From Hepsetus odoe (taxonomy: Eukaryota; Chordata; Actinopteri; Characiformes; Hepsetidae), in assembly GCA_017165825.1 (NCBI GenBank), contig CM029374.1:2455910-2519909 (forward strand): a stretch of DNA of 64,000 nt, read 5' to 3'. The position numbers were made by a program, and so were the translations under genes. The notes beneath the pieces were generated by a model. The model was given only the letters and a program-made list of their open reading frames with translations. It had not been told where the DNA came from and ran no database searches. Shown here piece by piece: positions 1 through 13,360 of this stretch (position 1 is the stretch's first letter; the number at the start of each line of letters is the position of its first letter).

Positions 1-1344
1 ACCAGAATCAAGTATCACCCCCATACACAACTCAATAAACACTAATACACACTAGAATAAGAGATATTACCCCATACACAACTCAATAAACACTAATACA
101 CACCAGAATAAGAGATATCACCCCATAGACAACTCAATAAACACTAATATACACCAGAAAAGAGATAATACCCCTGAAACAACTCAAAAAACACTAATAC
201 ACACCAGAATAAGAGATATCACCCCATACACAACTCAACAAACACTCATACACACCAGAATAAGAGATATCACCCCATACACAACTCAATAAACACTCTC
301 ACTTACACACCAGGTAGAGATAATACCCCCATACACAGCTCAATAAGCTTGCTCATACACACCAGAGTAGAGACCAATGCCCCTTAAACAATAATGAAAC
401 ATCTCATACACACCAGAGTAAGAGATATTACATACACAACTCAACAAACACTGATACACACCAGAGTAAGAGATATCTTACTGCAACTCAATAAACACTC
501 ATACACACCCAAGAGTAGAGGATAATACCTTAAACAACTCAATAAACACTCCTTACACATAGAGTAGAGATAATACCCCCATACAGCTCGTAGCACTCAT
601 ACACACCAGGAAGTAAGAGATAATGCCCATACACAACTCAGCAAACACTCATACACACAGAGTAAGAGATAATACCCCATACACAACTCAACAGAAACAC
701 TGATACACCAGAGAAAGAGATAAACGCATACACAACTCAATAAACACTCCTTACACACAGAATAAGAGATGTCACACAGACAACTCAATAAACACTATTA
801 CACCAGAAAAGAGATAATACCCTGAAACAACTCAATAAACACTAATACACACAGAATAAGAGATATCACCATACACAACTCAACAAACACTCATACACAC
901 CAGAGGCAAGAGAATGTCACCCCATACACAACTCAATAAACACTCCCATACACACCAGAGTGAAATAATACCCCTTTACACCTCAATAAATACTCATACA
1001 CCAGAGTAAGAGAGATAATACTTATACACAACTCAATAAACACTAATACACACCAAGAATAAGAGAGATAATGCCCCATACAACTCAGCAAACACTGAGT
1101 ACACACCAGAATAAGAGATAATACCCCATACACAACTCAATAAACACTAATACACACCAGAATAAGAGATATCACCCCATACACAACTCAACAAACACTC
1201 ATACACACCAGAATAAGAGATGTCACCCCAAACACAACTCAACAAACACTCATACACACCAGAATAAGAAATATTACTACTTACATACACAACTCAATAA
1301 CACTAATACACACCAGAATAAAGGAATGTCACCCCATACACAAC

Positions 1345-2290
1345 TCAACAAAAACTAAAACACACTAGAAAAAAAGATAATACCCCTGAAACAACTCAAT
1401 AAACACTCATACACACCAGAATAAGAGGTAATAACCCTTAAACAACTCAATAAACACTATTACACCAGAAAAGAGGGTAATACCATGCACAACTCAGTAA
1501 ACACTAATACACACAGAATAAGAGATGTCTTATAGACAACTCAATAAACACTAATATACACCAGAAAGAGATACAATACCCCTGAAACAACTCAATAAAC
1601 ACCTAATACACAAGAAAAGAGTAATACCCTGAAACAAGTTAATAAACACTAATACACACCAGAAAAAGAGATAATACCCCATACACAACTCAATAAACAC
1701 TAATACACACCAGAAAAAGAGTTAATACCCCTGAAACAGCTCAATAAACACTAATACACACCAGAAAAAGAGATAATACCCCATACACAAGTGAATAAAC
1801 ACTAATACACACCAGAATAAGAGATAATACCCCTGAAACAACTCAATAAACACTAATACACACGAGAATAAGAGATAATACCCCCATACACAACTCCATA
1901 AACACTAATACACACCAGAAAAAGAGATAATACCCCAGAAACAACTCAATAAACACTAATACACAGAATAGAGATAATACCCCATACACAGAAGTGAATA
2001 AGCACTAATACACACCAGAATAAGAGATAATACCTGAAACAAGTGAATGACACTAATACACCAGAATAGAGATAATACCCATACACAACTCCATAAACAC
2101 TAATACACCAGAATAAGAGATAATACCCCATACACAACTCAATAAACACTAATACACACTAGATTAAGAGATATCACCCCAAACACAACTCAATAAACAC
2201 TCATACACACCAGAATAACAGATAATACCCCGTACACAACTCAATAAACACTCATACACACCAGAATAAGAGATATCACCCCGTACACAA
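1345..2290. repeat. Higher-order satellite block, left copy
   Basis: This run of variant units recurs at about 3195-4290 in the same order. Markers are the GAGGTAATAACCCTTAAAC unit (1425 and 3270), a GAAACAAGTTAATAAACAC unit (near 1634 and 3482), an ACACAAGTGAAT unit (near 1786 and 3633) and a GAATAACAGATAATACCCCG unit (2212 and 4202). The spacing grows from 1845 to 1990 bases because single units have gained or lost bases. The order of rare variants shows block duplication rather than unit-by-unit change. Confidence 0.75.
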
Positions 2291-3194
2291 CTCAATAAAC
2301 ACTCCCTTTTACACCAGAGTGAGATAATACCCCGTACACAACTCAATAAGCACAATACACACAGAATCAGAGATATCACCCATACACAACTCAATAAACA
2401 CTCCTTACACACAGAGTAAAGAGATAATACCCATACATAACTCAATAAACACTCATACACACCAGAGTAAGAGATATCACCCCATACACAACTCAATAAA
2501 CACTAATACACACCAGAGTAAGAGATAATACCACTTTACAACTCAGTAAACACTAATACACACAGAATAGAGATATCAACCCATACACAACTCAATAAAC
2601 ACTCATACACCAGAATAGAGATATCACCCCATACACAACAATAAACACTCATATATAGAGTAGAGATATCACCCATACACAACTCAAGCGACACTCATAC
2701 ACAGAATAAGGGGCCATGCCCATACACAACTCAGCAAACACTCACTTACACACCAGAGTGAGATATACCCCATACACAACTCAATAAACACTCATATACA
2801 CAAGTAAGAGATATCACCCCATACAACTCAATAAATATCATACACCAGGTAGAATGTCACCCCATGCAACTCAACAAACACTCATACACATAGAGTAGAG
2901 ATATCACCCCATACACAACTCAATAAACACTCATACACAGAATAAGAGATGTCACCATACAACTCAACAAACACTCCTTACACCAGAATGAGATGTCACA
3001 AACACAACTCAACAAACACTCATACACACCCAGAATAAATAATACCCCATGCAACTCAATAAACACTAATACACACCAGAGCAAGAATGTCTTATACACA
3101 ACTCAGCAAAACTAAAAACACACTAGAAAAAAGATAATACCCCTAAAACAACAATGTACTCATACACACCAGAATAGAGATGTCACACACCTTT

Positions 3195-4290
3195 CAACAA
3201 AAACTAAAACACACTAGAAAAAGATAATACCCCTGACAACTCAATAAACACTCATACACACCAGAATAAGAGGTAATAACCCTTAAACAACTCAATAAAC
3301 ACTAATACACACCAGAAAAAGAGATAATACCCTTTGCTCAATAAGCTTACTAATACACACCAGAAATAGAGATATCACCCCACAGAACAACTCAATAAAC
3401 ACTAATACACACCAGAAAGATAATAGCCCTGAAACAACTCAATAAACACTAATACACACAAGAAAAAGAGATAATACCCCTGAAACAAGTTAATAAACAC
3501 TAATACACACAAGAAAAAGATAATGCCCATACACAACTCAATAAACTAATACACACAGAAAAGAGATAATACCCTGAAACGACTCAATAAACACTAATAC
3601 CACACCAGAAAAAGAGATAATACCCATACACAAGTGAATGGCATAATACACACCAGAATAAGAGATAATACCCTGAAACAACTCAATAAATACTTACTAA
3701 TACACACGAGAATAGAGATAAATACCCCATACACAACTCCATAATAAACACTAATACACACACCAGAAAAGAGATATTTTAGAAACAACTCAATAAACAC
3801 TAATACACCAGAATAAGGGATATACCCTTTAAGTGAATAAACACTAATACAGAATAAGAGATACCCCCTGAAACAAATTGAATAAACTTTAATACACACC
3901 AGAATAAGGGAATGTACCCATACACAACTCACCAAACACTAATACACACCAGAATAAGAGATAATACATACAACTCAGCCAACACTAATACACACCAGAA
4001 TAAGAGATAATACCCCATACACAACTCAATAAACACTCATACACACCAGAATAAGAGATAATACCCCATACACAACTCCATAAACACTAATACACACCAG
4101 AATAAGAGATAATACCCCATACACAACTCAATAAACACTAATACACACCAGATTAAGAGATAATACCCCAAACACAACTCAATAAACACTCATACACACC
4201 AGAATAACAGATAATACCCCGTACACAACTCAATAAACACTCATACACACCAAGATAGAATATCACCCCGTACACACAACTCAATAGCCT
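3195..4290. repeat. Higher-order satellite block, right copy
   Basis: Partner of the block at 1345-2290. Units with CCCTGAAAC in place of CCCATACAC cluster here and in the partner and are rare after about 4000, so the left third of the array is a recognisable subfamily domain. Confidence 0.75.
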
Positions 4291-6504
4291 CCTTTACTAA
4301 GAGTAAGAGATAATGCCCCCTTTGTCATGCATACTAATACACACCAGAATAAGAATATCACACATTACACAACTCAGCCAAACACTCACACACCAGAAGT
4401 AGAGATAATACCCCATACTACTCAATAAACACTCATACACACAGAATAGAATATCACCCATACAGCTCAATAAACACTAATACACACACCCAGGTAGAGA
4501 TGACTACCATACACAACTCAATAAACACTAATACACACCAGAATAAGGGTATCCAACCCACTTTAACTCAATAAACCTCATACACACAGAATAGAGATAT
4601 CACCACCACACAACTCAATAAACACTCATATACACACCAGAGTGGGAAGCCATCACCCCATACACAACTCAATGAACACTCCTTACACACCAGAATAAGA
4701 GATAATGCCCATACACAACTCAGCAAACACTCTTACACAGAGTAGAGATGTCACCCCATACAATAATAGAAAACACTCATATACACCAGAGTAAGAGATA
4801 TCACCCCATACACAACTCAATAAACACTCATATACACCAGAGTAAGAGATATCACCCCATACAACTCAACAAACACTCATACACACCAGAATAACAGATA
4901 ACACTCATACACACCAGAATAAGAGATATCACCCCATACAACTCAATAAACACTCATACACACCAGAGTAAGAGATATCACCCCATACACAACTCAATAA
5001 ACACTCATACACACCAGAATAAGAGATAATACCACACAACTCAATAAACACTCATACACATAGAATAGAATAACTTACCCCATACACAACTCAATAAACA
5101 CTAATACACACAGGAATAAGAGATAATACCCCATACACAACTCAATAAACACTCATACACCAGAATAAGATGCTTACCCTTAAAGCAACAGCCAACACTA
5201 ATACACACCAGAATAGAGAGATAATACCCCATACACACCTCAATAAACACTCCTTGCACACCAGAATAGAGATATCACCCCATACACAACTCAATAATCA
5301 AACACACCAGAATAGATAATCACCCCATACACAACTCAATAGACACTCATACCACCAGCATAAGACATAATACCCCTTACACAACTCAATAAACACTAAT
5401 ACACACCAGAATAAGAGATAATACCCCATACACAACTCAATAAACACTCATACACACCAGAATAGAGATATCACCCCATACACAACTCAATAAACACTCA
5501 TACACACCAGAATAAGAGATATCACCCCATACACAACTCAACAAACACTCATACACACCCAGAATAGAGATATCCCCCTACAAAAATCAATAAACACTCC
5601 CTTACACACCAGAGTAGAGATAATACCCCATGCAACTCAGCTTAAACACTCATACACACCAGAATAAGAGATATCAGCCCATACACAACTCAATAAACAC
5701 CAGAGTAAGAGATAATACCCCATAGACAACTCAATAAACACTAATACACACCAGAATAAGAGATATCAACCCATAGACAACTCAATAAACACTCATACAC
5801 ACCAGAATAAGAGATAATACCCCATACACAACTCAATAAACACTCCTATCACACCAGAGTAGAGATATCACCCATACACAACTCAATAAACACTCATATA
5901 CCAAGGTAAGAGATAATACCTTAAACAACTCAATAAACACTCATACACACCAGAATAAGATATATGACCCCATACACAACTCAATAAACACTCATACACA
6001 CCAGAATAAGAGATATCACCCCATACACAACTCAATAAACACTAATACACACCAGAGTAGAGATGTCACCCCATACACAGCTCAATAAACACTCATATAC
6101 ACCAGAGTAAGAGATAATACGCCTTAAACAACTCAATAAACACTCATACACACCAGAATAAGATATATGACCCCATACACAACTCAATAAACACTCCTTA
6201 CACCAGAATAGAATATCACCCATACACAACTCAATAAACACTAATACACAGAGTAAGAATATATATACACAACTCAATAAACACTCATATACACAGGTAA
6301 GTACATACCATACAACTCAATAACACTCATACACACCAGAATAGAGAATGTCACCCCATACACAACTCAATAAACACTCATACATAGAATAGACTAACAC
6401 TCCTTGCACACCAAGTAAGAGATATCACCCCCATAGACAACTCAATAAACACTAATACACACCAGAATAAGAGATAATACCCCATAAACAACTCAATAAA
6501 CACT

Positions 6505-6710
6505 CATACAGACCAAAATAAGAGATAATACCCCATACACAACTCAACAAACACTAATACACACCAGAATAAGAATATCACTTATACACAACTCCAAAAA
6601 TACTAATACACACACCAGAATAAGAGATATTACCCTTACACAACTCAACACTAATACACACCAGAGTAAGAGATATCAGCCCATACACAACAACTCAATA
6701 AACACTAATA
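6505..6710. repeat. Higher-order block copy 1 (right half of array)
   Basis: A unit with CAGACCAAAATAAGAG (GACC at 6511) is followed by a unit with TATCAGCCCATACACAACAA (CAG at 6677). The same pair recurs at 8377/8544 and 9079/9242. The distances 1866/1867 and 702/698 agree within a few bases, which gives block lengths of about 1.87 kb and 0.70 kb. Confidence 0.8.
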
Positions 6711-8369
6711 CACACCAGAATAAGAGATAATACCCTTTTTACAACTCAATAAACCTCATATACCTGAAGAGTAGAGAGATACTCACCCCATACTGGCATC
6801 AGCTAAACACTCATACACACACAGAATAGGAATGTCACCATACACAACTCAATAAACACTCTTATACACCAGAGTAAGAGATAATACCCACACAACAAAT
6901 AAACACTCCTTACACCAGAGTAAGAGATAATACCCCATACAACTCAATAAACACTCATACACACCAGAATAAGAGATATCACCCCATACACAACTCAATA
7001 AACACTAATACACACCAGAATAAGAGATATCACCCCATACACAACTCAAAAAATACTCATACACACCAGAGTAGAGATATTACCCCATACACAACTCAAC
7101 AATGCTCATACACACAGAATAAGAGATATCACCCCATACACAACTCAATAAACACTCATACACACCAGAATAAGAGATATCACCCCAAACACAACTCAAT
7201 AAACACTAATACACACCAGAATAAGAGATAATACCCCATACACAACTCAACACTAATACACACCAGGGTAAGAGATATCACCCCATACACAACTCAATAG
7301 CTTGCTCATACACCAAGTAGAGATATCTTATACACAACTCAATAAAACACTCCTTATACACCAGGTAAGAGATAATGCCCATAAACAACTCAATAAACAC
7401 TCATACACACCAGAATGAATATATGACCCTTTTCATCAATAGAAAAACACTCCTTACCTGCCAGAATAAGAGATATTACCCCATACACAAACTCAATAAA
7501 CACTCATATACACAGAAATGAGATATCACCCCATACACAACTCAATAAACACTCATACACACCAGAATAAGAGATATCACCCCCTACAAATCAATAAACA
7601 CTCATACACACCAGAGTAAGAGATAATACCCCATACACAACTCAACAAACACTCATACACACCAGAATAAGAGATATCAGCCCATACACACTCAATAGCT
7701 TACTCACCCGCACCAGGTAAGAGATATTATAGACAACTCAATAATACTAATACCCACACCAGAATAAGAGATATCAACCATAGACAATAATAAACACTGC
7801 CTGCCAGAATAAGAGATGTGCCCCCTTTACAACTCAATAAACACTCATACCAAGAGTAGAGATATCACCCCATACACAACTCAATAAACACTCATATACA
7901 CCAGAGTAAGAGATATGCAACAAAACAGCTCAATAAACACTCATACACACACCAGAATAAGATATACTTATTATACACAACTCAATAAACATCATACACA
8001 CCAGAATAAGAGAGATATCTTATCACAACTCAATAAACACTTCATACACACAGAGTAAGAGATGTCACCCCATACACAACTCAATAAACACTCATATACC
8101 ACCCAGGTAAGAGATAATGCCCTTAAGCAACTCCAATAAATGCTGTACACACCAGAATAAGATATATGACCCATACACAACTCAATAAACACTCACACAC
8201 CAGAGATAGAGATATACTTACATACACAACTCAATAAACACTCATACACACAAATAACAGATAACTCTTACACACCAGAATAAGAATGTCACCTATAGAC
8301 AACTCAATAGAAAACACTCACCACACACCAGAATAGAGATAATACCCCCATAAACAACTCAATAAACAC

Positions 8370-8580
8370 TCATACAGACCAAAATAAGAGATAATACCCC
8401 ATACACAACTCAACAAACACTAATACACACCAGAATAAGAGATATCACCCCATACACAACTCAAAAAATACTAATACACACCAGAATAAGAGATAATACC
8501 CCATACACAACTCAACACTAATACACACCAGAGTAAGAGATATCAGCCCATACACAACAACTCAATAAACACTAATACTG
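8370..8580. repeat. Higher-order block copy 2
   Basis: Same marker pair as at 6505, in the same order. The flanking units (AAAAAATACTAATAC, then the short CAACACTAATACAC unit) also match, so this is the same ancestral block. Confidence 0.8.
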
Positions 8581-9070
8581 CACCAGAATAGAGATATTAC
8601 CATACAACTCAATAAACACTCATATACACCAGAGTAAGAGATACTACCCCATACACAACTCAATAAACACTCATATACACCAGAGTAAGAGATATCACCC
8701 CATACACAACTCAATAAACACTCATATACACCAGAGTAAGAGATAATACCCCATACACAACTCAATAAACACTCATACACACCAGAGTAAGAGATAATAC
8801 CCCATACACAACTCAATAAACACTCATTCACACAGAATAGAGATGTCACCCATACACAACTCAATAAACACTAATACACACCAGAATAAGAGATATCACC
8901 CCATACACAACTCAAAAAATACTCATACACACCAGAGTAAGAGATAATACCCCATACACAACTCAACAAACACTCATACACACCAGAATAAGAGATATCA
9001 CTATACACAACTCAATAAACACTCATACACACCAGAATAAGAGATAATACCCCATACAACTCAATAAACA

Positions 9071-9280
9071 CTCATACAGACCAAAATAAGAGATAATAGC
9101 CCATACACAACTCAACAAACACTAATACACACCAGAATAAGAGATATCACCCCATACACAACTCAAAATATAATACACACCAGAGATAAGAGATAATGCC
9201 ATACACAACTCAACACTAATACACACCAGAGTAAGAGATATCAGCCCATACACAACAACTCAATAAACACTAATACACAC
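9071..9280. repeat. Higher-order block copy 3
   Basis: Third occurrence of the GACCAAAATAAG and CAGCCCATACACAACAA marker pair, about 700 bases after copy 2. Short inter-copy distance suggests a later local duplication of roughly 14 units. Confidence 0.8.
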
Positions 9281-10904
9281 CAGAATAAGAGATAATACCC
9301 CATACACAACTCAATAAACACTCATATACACCAGAGTAAGAGATACTACCCCATACACAACTCAATAAACACTCATACACACCAGAATAAGAGATATCAC
9401 CCCATACACAACTCAGCGTACTCATATACACCAGAGTAGAGATAATACCGCATACACAACTCAATAAACACTCATACACCAGAGTAGAGATAATACCCCA
9501 TACACAACTCAATAAACACTCATACACACCAGATAAGAGAGATATCACCCATACACAACTCAATAAACACTAATACACACAGAATAAGTATCACCCATAC
9601 ACAACTCAAAAAATACTCATACACACCAGAGTAAGAGATAATACCCCATACACAACTCAACAAACACTCATACACACCAGAATAAGAGATATCACCCCAT
9701 AACACAACTCAACAAACACTCATACACACCAGAATAAGAAATATCACCCCATACACAACTCAATAAACACTAATACACACCAGAATGGAGAGTAATACCA
9801 TACACAACTCAACACTAATACACCAGGTATGAGATACCCCATACACAACTCAATAAACACTCATACACACCAGGGTAAGAGATATCTTATACACAACTCA
9901 ATAAACACTCATATACACCAGGTAAGAGAGATAATACCCCATAAACAACTCAATAAACACTCATACACTGAGAATGAGATATGTGACCCCCATACACAAC
10001 TCAATAGAAACACTCATACACACACCAGAATAAGAGATAATGCCCCATCACAGCTCAATAAACACTCATATACACCAGGTAGAATATCACCCCATACAAC
10101 TCAATAACACTCCTTACACACCAGAATGAATGTACCCATAAACAGCTCAATAAACACTCCTTACACCAGAATAAGATATGTGACCCCATACACAGCTCAA
10201 TAACACTCCTTACACCAGGTAAGAGATATCACCCCATACACAACTCAATAAACACTCATATGCAAGTAGAGATAATGCCCAGCAAACAACTCAATAAACA
10301 CTCAAACACAAAGAATAAGATGTATGACCCCATACAACTCAATAAACACTCATATACACCAGAGTAGAATGTCACCCCATACACAACTCAATAAACACTC
10401 ACTTATACACCAGAGTGAGAGATATCACCTATACAACTCAATAAACACTCATACACACCAGAATAAGAGATAATACCCCATACACAACTCAATAAACACT
10501 CATACACACCAGAATAAGAGATAATACCCCATACACAACTCAATAAACACTCATACACACCAGAATAGAGATAATCACATACACAACTCAATAAGCACTC
10601 ATACACCAGAATAGAGATAATACCCATACACAACTCAATAAACACTCATATACACCAAGTGAGATAATACCCCATACACAACTCAATAACACTCACACAC
10701 AGAATTAGAGATATCACCCCCGCTGCAACTCAATAAACACTCATACACCAGAATAGAGATATCACCCCATAGACAACTCAATAAACACTAATACACACCA
10801 GAATGAGATAATACCCCATACACAACTCAATAAACACTCATACACACCAGAATAAGAGATAATACCCCATACAACTCAATAAACACTCATACACCCAGAA
10901 TAAG

Positions 10905-11105
10905 ATATCAGCCTATAAGCAGCTCAATAATCATAACCATAAGAAAGAATAGAAGATATTAGTCTATAAACTATATACACTCCTCATTAAAGGCTCCTGT
11001 CCTTTAAAATAGGCAACCTTATTCAATAATCAACTTTGTTAAACACATCAATACATTAGAACAAGAGATATTAGTTCATAAAAGCCTCATTAAAAACTCA
11101 TCAGC
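10905..11105. repeat. Degenerate right edge of the satellite
   Basis: Unit order is still readable but heavily diverged: AGAAGATATTAGTCTATAAAC near 10952 and AGAACAAGAGATATTAGTTC near 11058 stand where AGAATAAGAGATATCACCCC would be, followed by TCATTAAA in place of TCAATAAAC. After about 11105 no unit can be recognised. This is the usual picture at a satellite edge, where exchange no longer homogenises units. Confidence 0.7.
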
Positions 11106-11627
11106 CGTACCACAGGAGACCATGGTCATTAAACAATTCCATACATCCCTACACTCCGACGCAGCAGTGTTAGGATGCATTATAATGTGAATACTCAGGT
11201 AAGGTAGCAAAGCCAGGAGTGTGTGTAAGGCTGCAGAATATAGTGCACAGCTCCTGTGTTGAGACAGGGCTCTGTTCTGTCCAATGTGATCAGGATTTCC
11301 AGCTAATTCTCAGGAATAAAGCTTGGAAGCTGAGATTAGCTGCTGATAGTGGTGGAGAGGAGAGACAGCAACACCACTCCTGGACTTTCTTCTGAAAAAA
11401 AAACCCCCAAAAAAACCAGGACAGATGAGCTGTGGCCCGTCCAAACTCATTCTAGCCATCAAACCCCTCTGTTTCCACCTTCCCTTCCTGAATGCCAATT
11501 TCATAGCAGTGCCTCTCGTCATTATTGCCTTATTGATTGGCTTTGGTTTCATACAGAGATGCAGACAGGAAGAGTGGGGAGATTTAATGTGTGTAATGAT
11601 GGCTTCTGATGAGCCAGGGTAGAGGGG
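11106..11627. other. Unassigned single-copy-like DNA
   Basis: First non-satellite DNA. Short open frames exist on both strands (for example 11425-11622 plus), but with no splice signals, codon bias or family resemblance that I can see. No feature supported. Confidence 0.5.
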
Positions 11628-11630
11628 TGG

Positions 11631-11661
<31 letters not shown>
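11628..11661. repeat. (GT)n(TA)n microsatellite
   Basis: GT dinucleotide run passing into TATATATA. Confidence 0.95.
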
Positions 11662-11834
11662 ATGAAGTGTATCTGCGAAAAGAAAGAAAGAACGTCAAGT
11701 CCAGGCGATAACAGTCCTGATCAGCCATCCCCGGACGATCACTTCTGATCAGCAGCTATGATGAAGCCAGATGGGCCCACAGCTACGGAGAGCAACATAT
11801 TCAGATCTATCTACTATTTCAAAGATGATCTAAC

Positions 11835-11838
11835 AGAC

Positions 11839-11875
<37 letters not shown>

Positions 11876-12300
11876 AAAAATGATGAAATATAGGTGAAAG
11901 GATGAGAAAGAGAGAAAAAGGAAAGAGGAAAAAAAAGGAAGATGCAGACAGGTCCAGAAGAAAGATAAAATGAAAGAGATGGAGAAACAATATAGGGGTA
12001 ATGAAAAGAAGTGAAATAAAGGAGGGGAGATGACGGAATTGAGACAACAGGAGTTAAAAGAGAGACACTGGAGGATATAGAGAAGGAAGAAATGGGAGAG
12101 GATAAAATAGAGAGAGAAAAAAGAGAGAGATGCAAAAGAAGCAATGTAAAGGAAACAAACACAGAAGAGATATTAGCAAAGAAGAAAGAAAAAAGCTTGT
12201 GGAGGGGACAGAGAGAGGAGAAGTGTGGGTGACAGGTGGTAGAAGCTAGGCAGGAGGAGGTAGTGAAGACCTCAGAAACACAGGGGACTGGTATTGTCCT
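11835..12300. repeat. (GA)n tract and long purine-rich block
   Basis: CAGA then about 14 GA repeats (11842-11871), followed by roughly 430 bases in which the plus strand is very largely A and G. The purine bias keeps the minus strand open and makes long serine/leucine/phenylalanine-rich frames (11814-12047, 11830-12162), which I read as low complexity and not as genes. Strand asymmetry of this length can form triplex DNA; that is general knowledge, not shown here. Confidence 0.85.
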
Positions 12301-12780
12301 AATTCCTTCCTCTATTATTGAAATGATTCATAATTCGTGGCTGCTTCCTCACTCATCTACTTAAACCCACACTCCTCCGCTGGGGGCAGAAATAGTGAGA
12401 TTTGAAACATGCTAAATCATTCAGAACTATTTAAAAAGGGGAAACTTTTAACCCTTTAGAAGACACGAACCATCAGTTCTCTAGAAGATACTTTCAATAT
12501 ATTTAATATTCAATACATTTAAAAACTATCAGACTTTGACTTTACTCAACTGAGCATCATTTATTTTCTGAGCAGCTTTTCCAGACCAAGTGCTGCTACA
12601 GGTCGAACAAGCACTTCTGGTATGCATACACAAATCAAACACACTGAAAAAATAAATGATGATTTTTGTCACTCTTTTTTCCACGATAACACGATAAAAT
12701 AAACAGAACGGGCAGAAAACCGTCCTACTGAAGCGCACTCTCTGTGGAGGGGGCACGATTACGACTTTTAATCAAAGCGT
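12301..12780. other. Unassigned AT-rich DNA
   Basis: No repeat family or exon recognised. Contains a TTTAATATTCAATACATTTAAA stretch near 12500. No feature supported. Confidence 0.4.
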
Positions 12781-13360
12781 TACCAAAAGTTTTGAGCAGG
12801 TTTAAAAAAACAAGAGAACACTCAGAAATGGAAGTGTTCATCATTAACCTCATCCATCCACAAAAAATGCATTGAATGAACAAAAAGAGAATCCTAAATC
12901 AAATCAATAGTTGGTGTGACCACCCTTTGCCTTCAAAACAGCATCAATTCTTCTAGGTACACTTGCACAAGGGTTTTGAAGGAACTCGGCTGGTAGGTCT
13001 TTCCAAACATCTTGGCAGAACTGAGCACAGATCTTCTGTGGATGTAGCTACTCATCCTTCTGTCTCTTCATGTGATCCAGACACACTGGATGATGTGGAG
13101 ATCAGGGCTCTGTGGGGCCAGAAGAACTGATGCTGGTTTGAAGGCAAAAGGTAGAAACACCAGATATTGATCTGATTTGGATTTTTCTTTTGTTTGCTCA
13201 CTTTGCATTTTGTAAATTGATGAAAATGGTCACACCAAATATTGATTTGATTTAGATTTCTCTTTTGTTCATTCACTGCATTTTGTTGATTGATGAAAAT
13301 AAATGATTAACACTTCCATTTCTGAAAGCATTCTTTGTTTACAGCATTCTTGCACAGTAC

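Larger units (their letters stand above)
1..10905. repeat. 51-bp satellite array
   Basis: Head-to-tail array of a 51-bp unit that runs from the left edge without a break. Read on the plus strand, a unit carries the words ACACCAGAATAAGAGAT, then ATCACC or AATACC, then CCATACACAACTCAATAAAC, then ACTCATAC or ACTAATAC. About 210 copies fit in the tract. Good full-length runs are at 4800-5000, 8640-8820 and 10440-10560. Many other units are shortened by 1 to 10 bases or carry words such as CTTATAC, CCTTACAC or GCTTGCTC. Because 51 is a multiple of three and the minus strand lacks stops in one frame, the minus strand shows long runs of the 17-residue period YECLLSCVWGDISYSGV; this is a product of the period, not evidence of a protein. 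The array probably continues beyond position 1. It could be pericentromeric, subtelomeric or an interstitial satellite; the sequence does not say which. Confidence 0.97.

Noticed and set aside
8562..9705. Long minus-strand open frames (up to about 110 codons) over the first 10.9 kb
   Set aside because: They are the 51-bp satellite read in one frame; frame-shifting unit variants interrupt them everywhere and no start, stop or splice context is shared.
1..10905. Regular short repeats that might be taken for a CRISPR array
   Set aside because: There are no unique spacers: the whole period is repeated, and the rest of the window is vertebrate-type DNA.
11814..12162. Serine/leucine-rich minus frames
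   Set aside because: Low-complexity product of the purine-rich plus strand.
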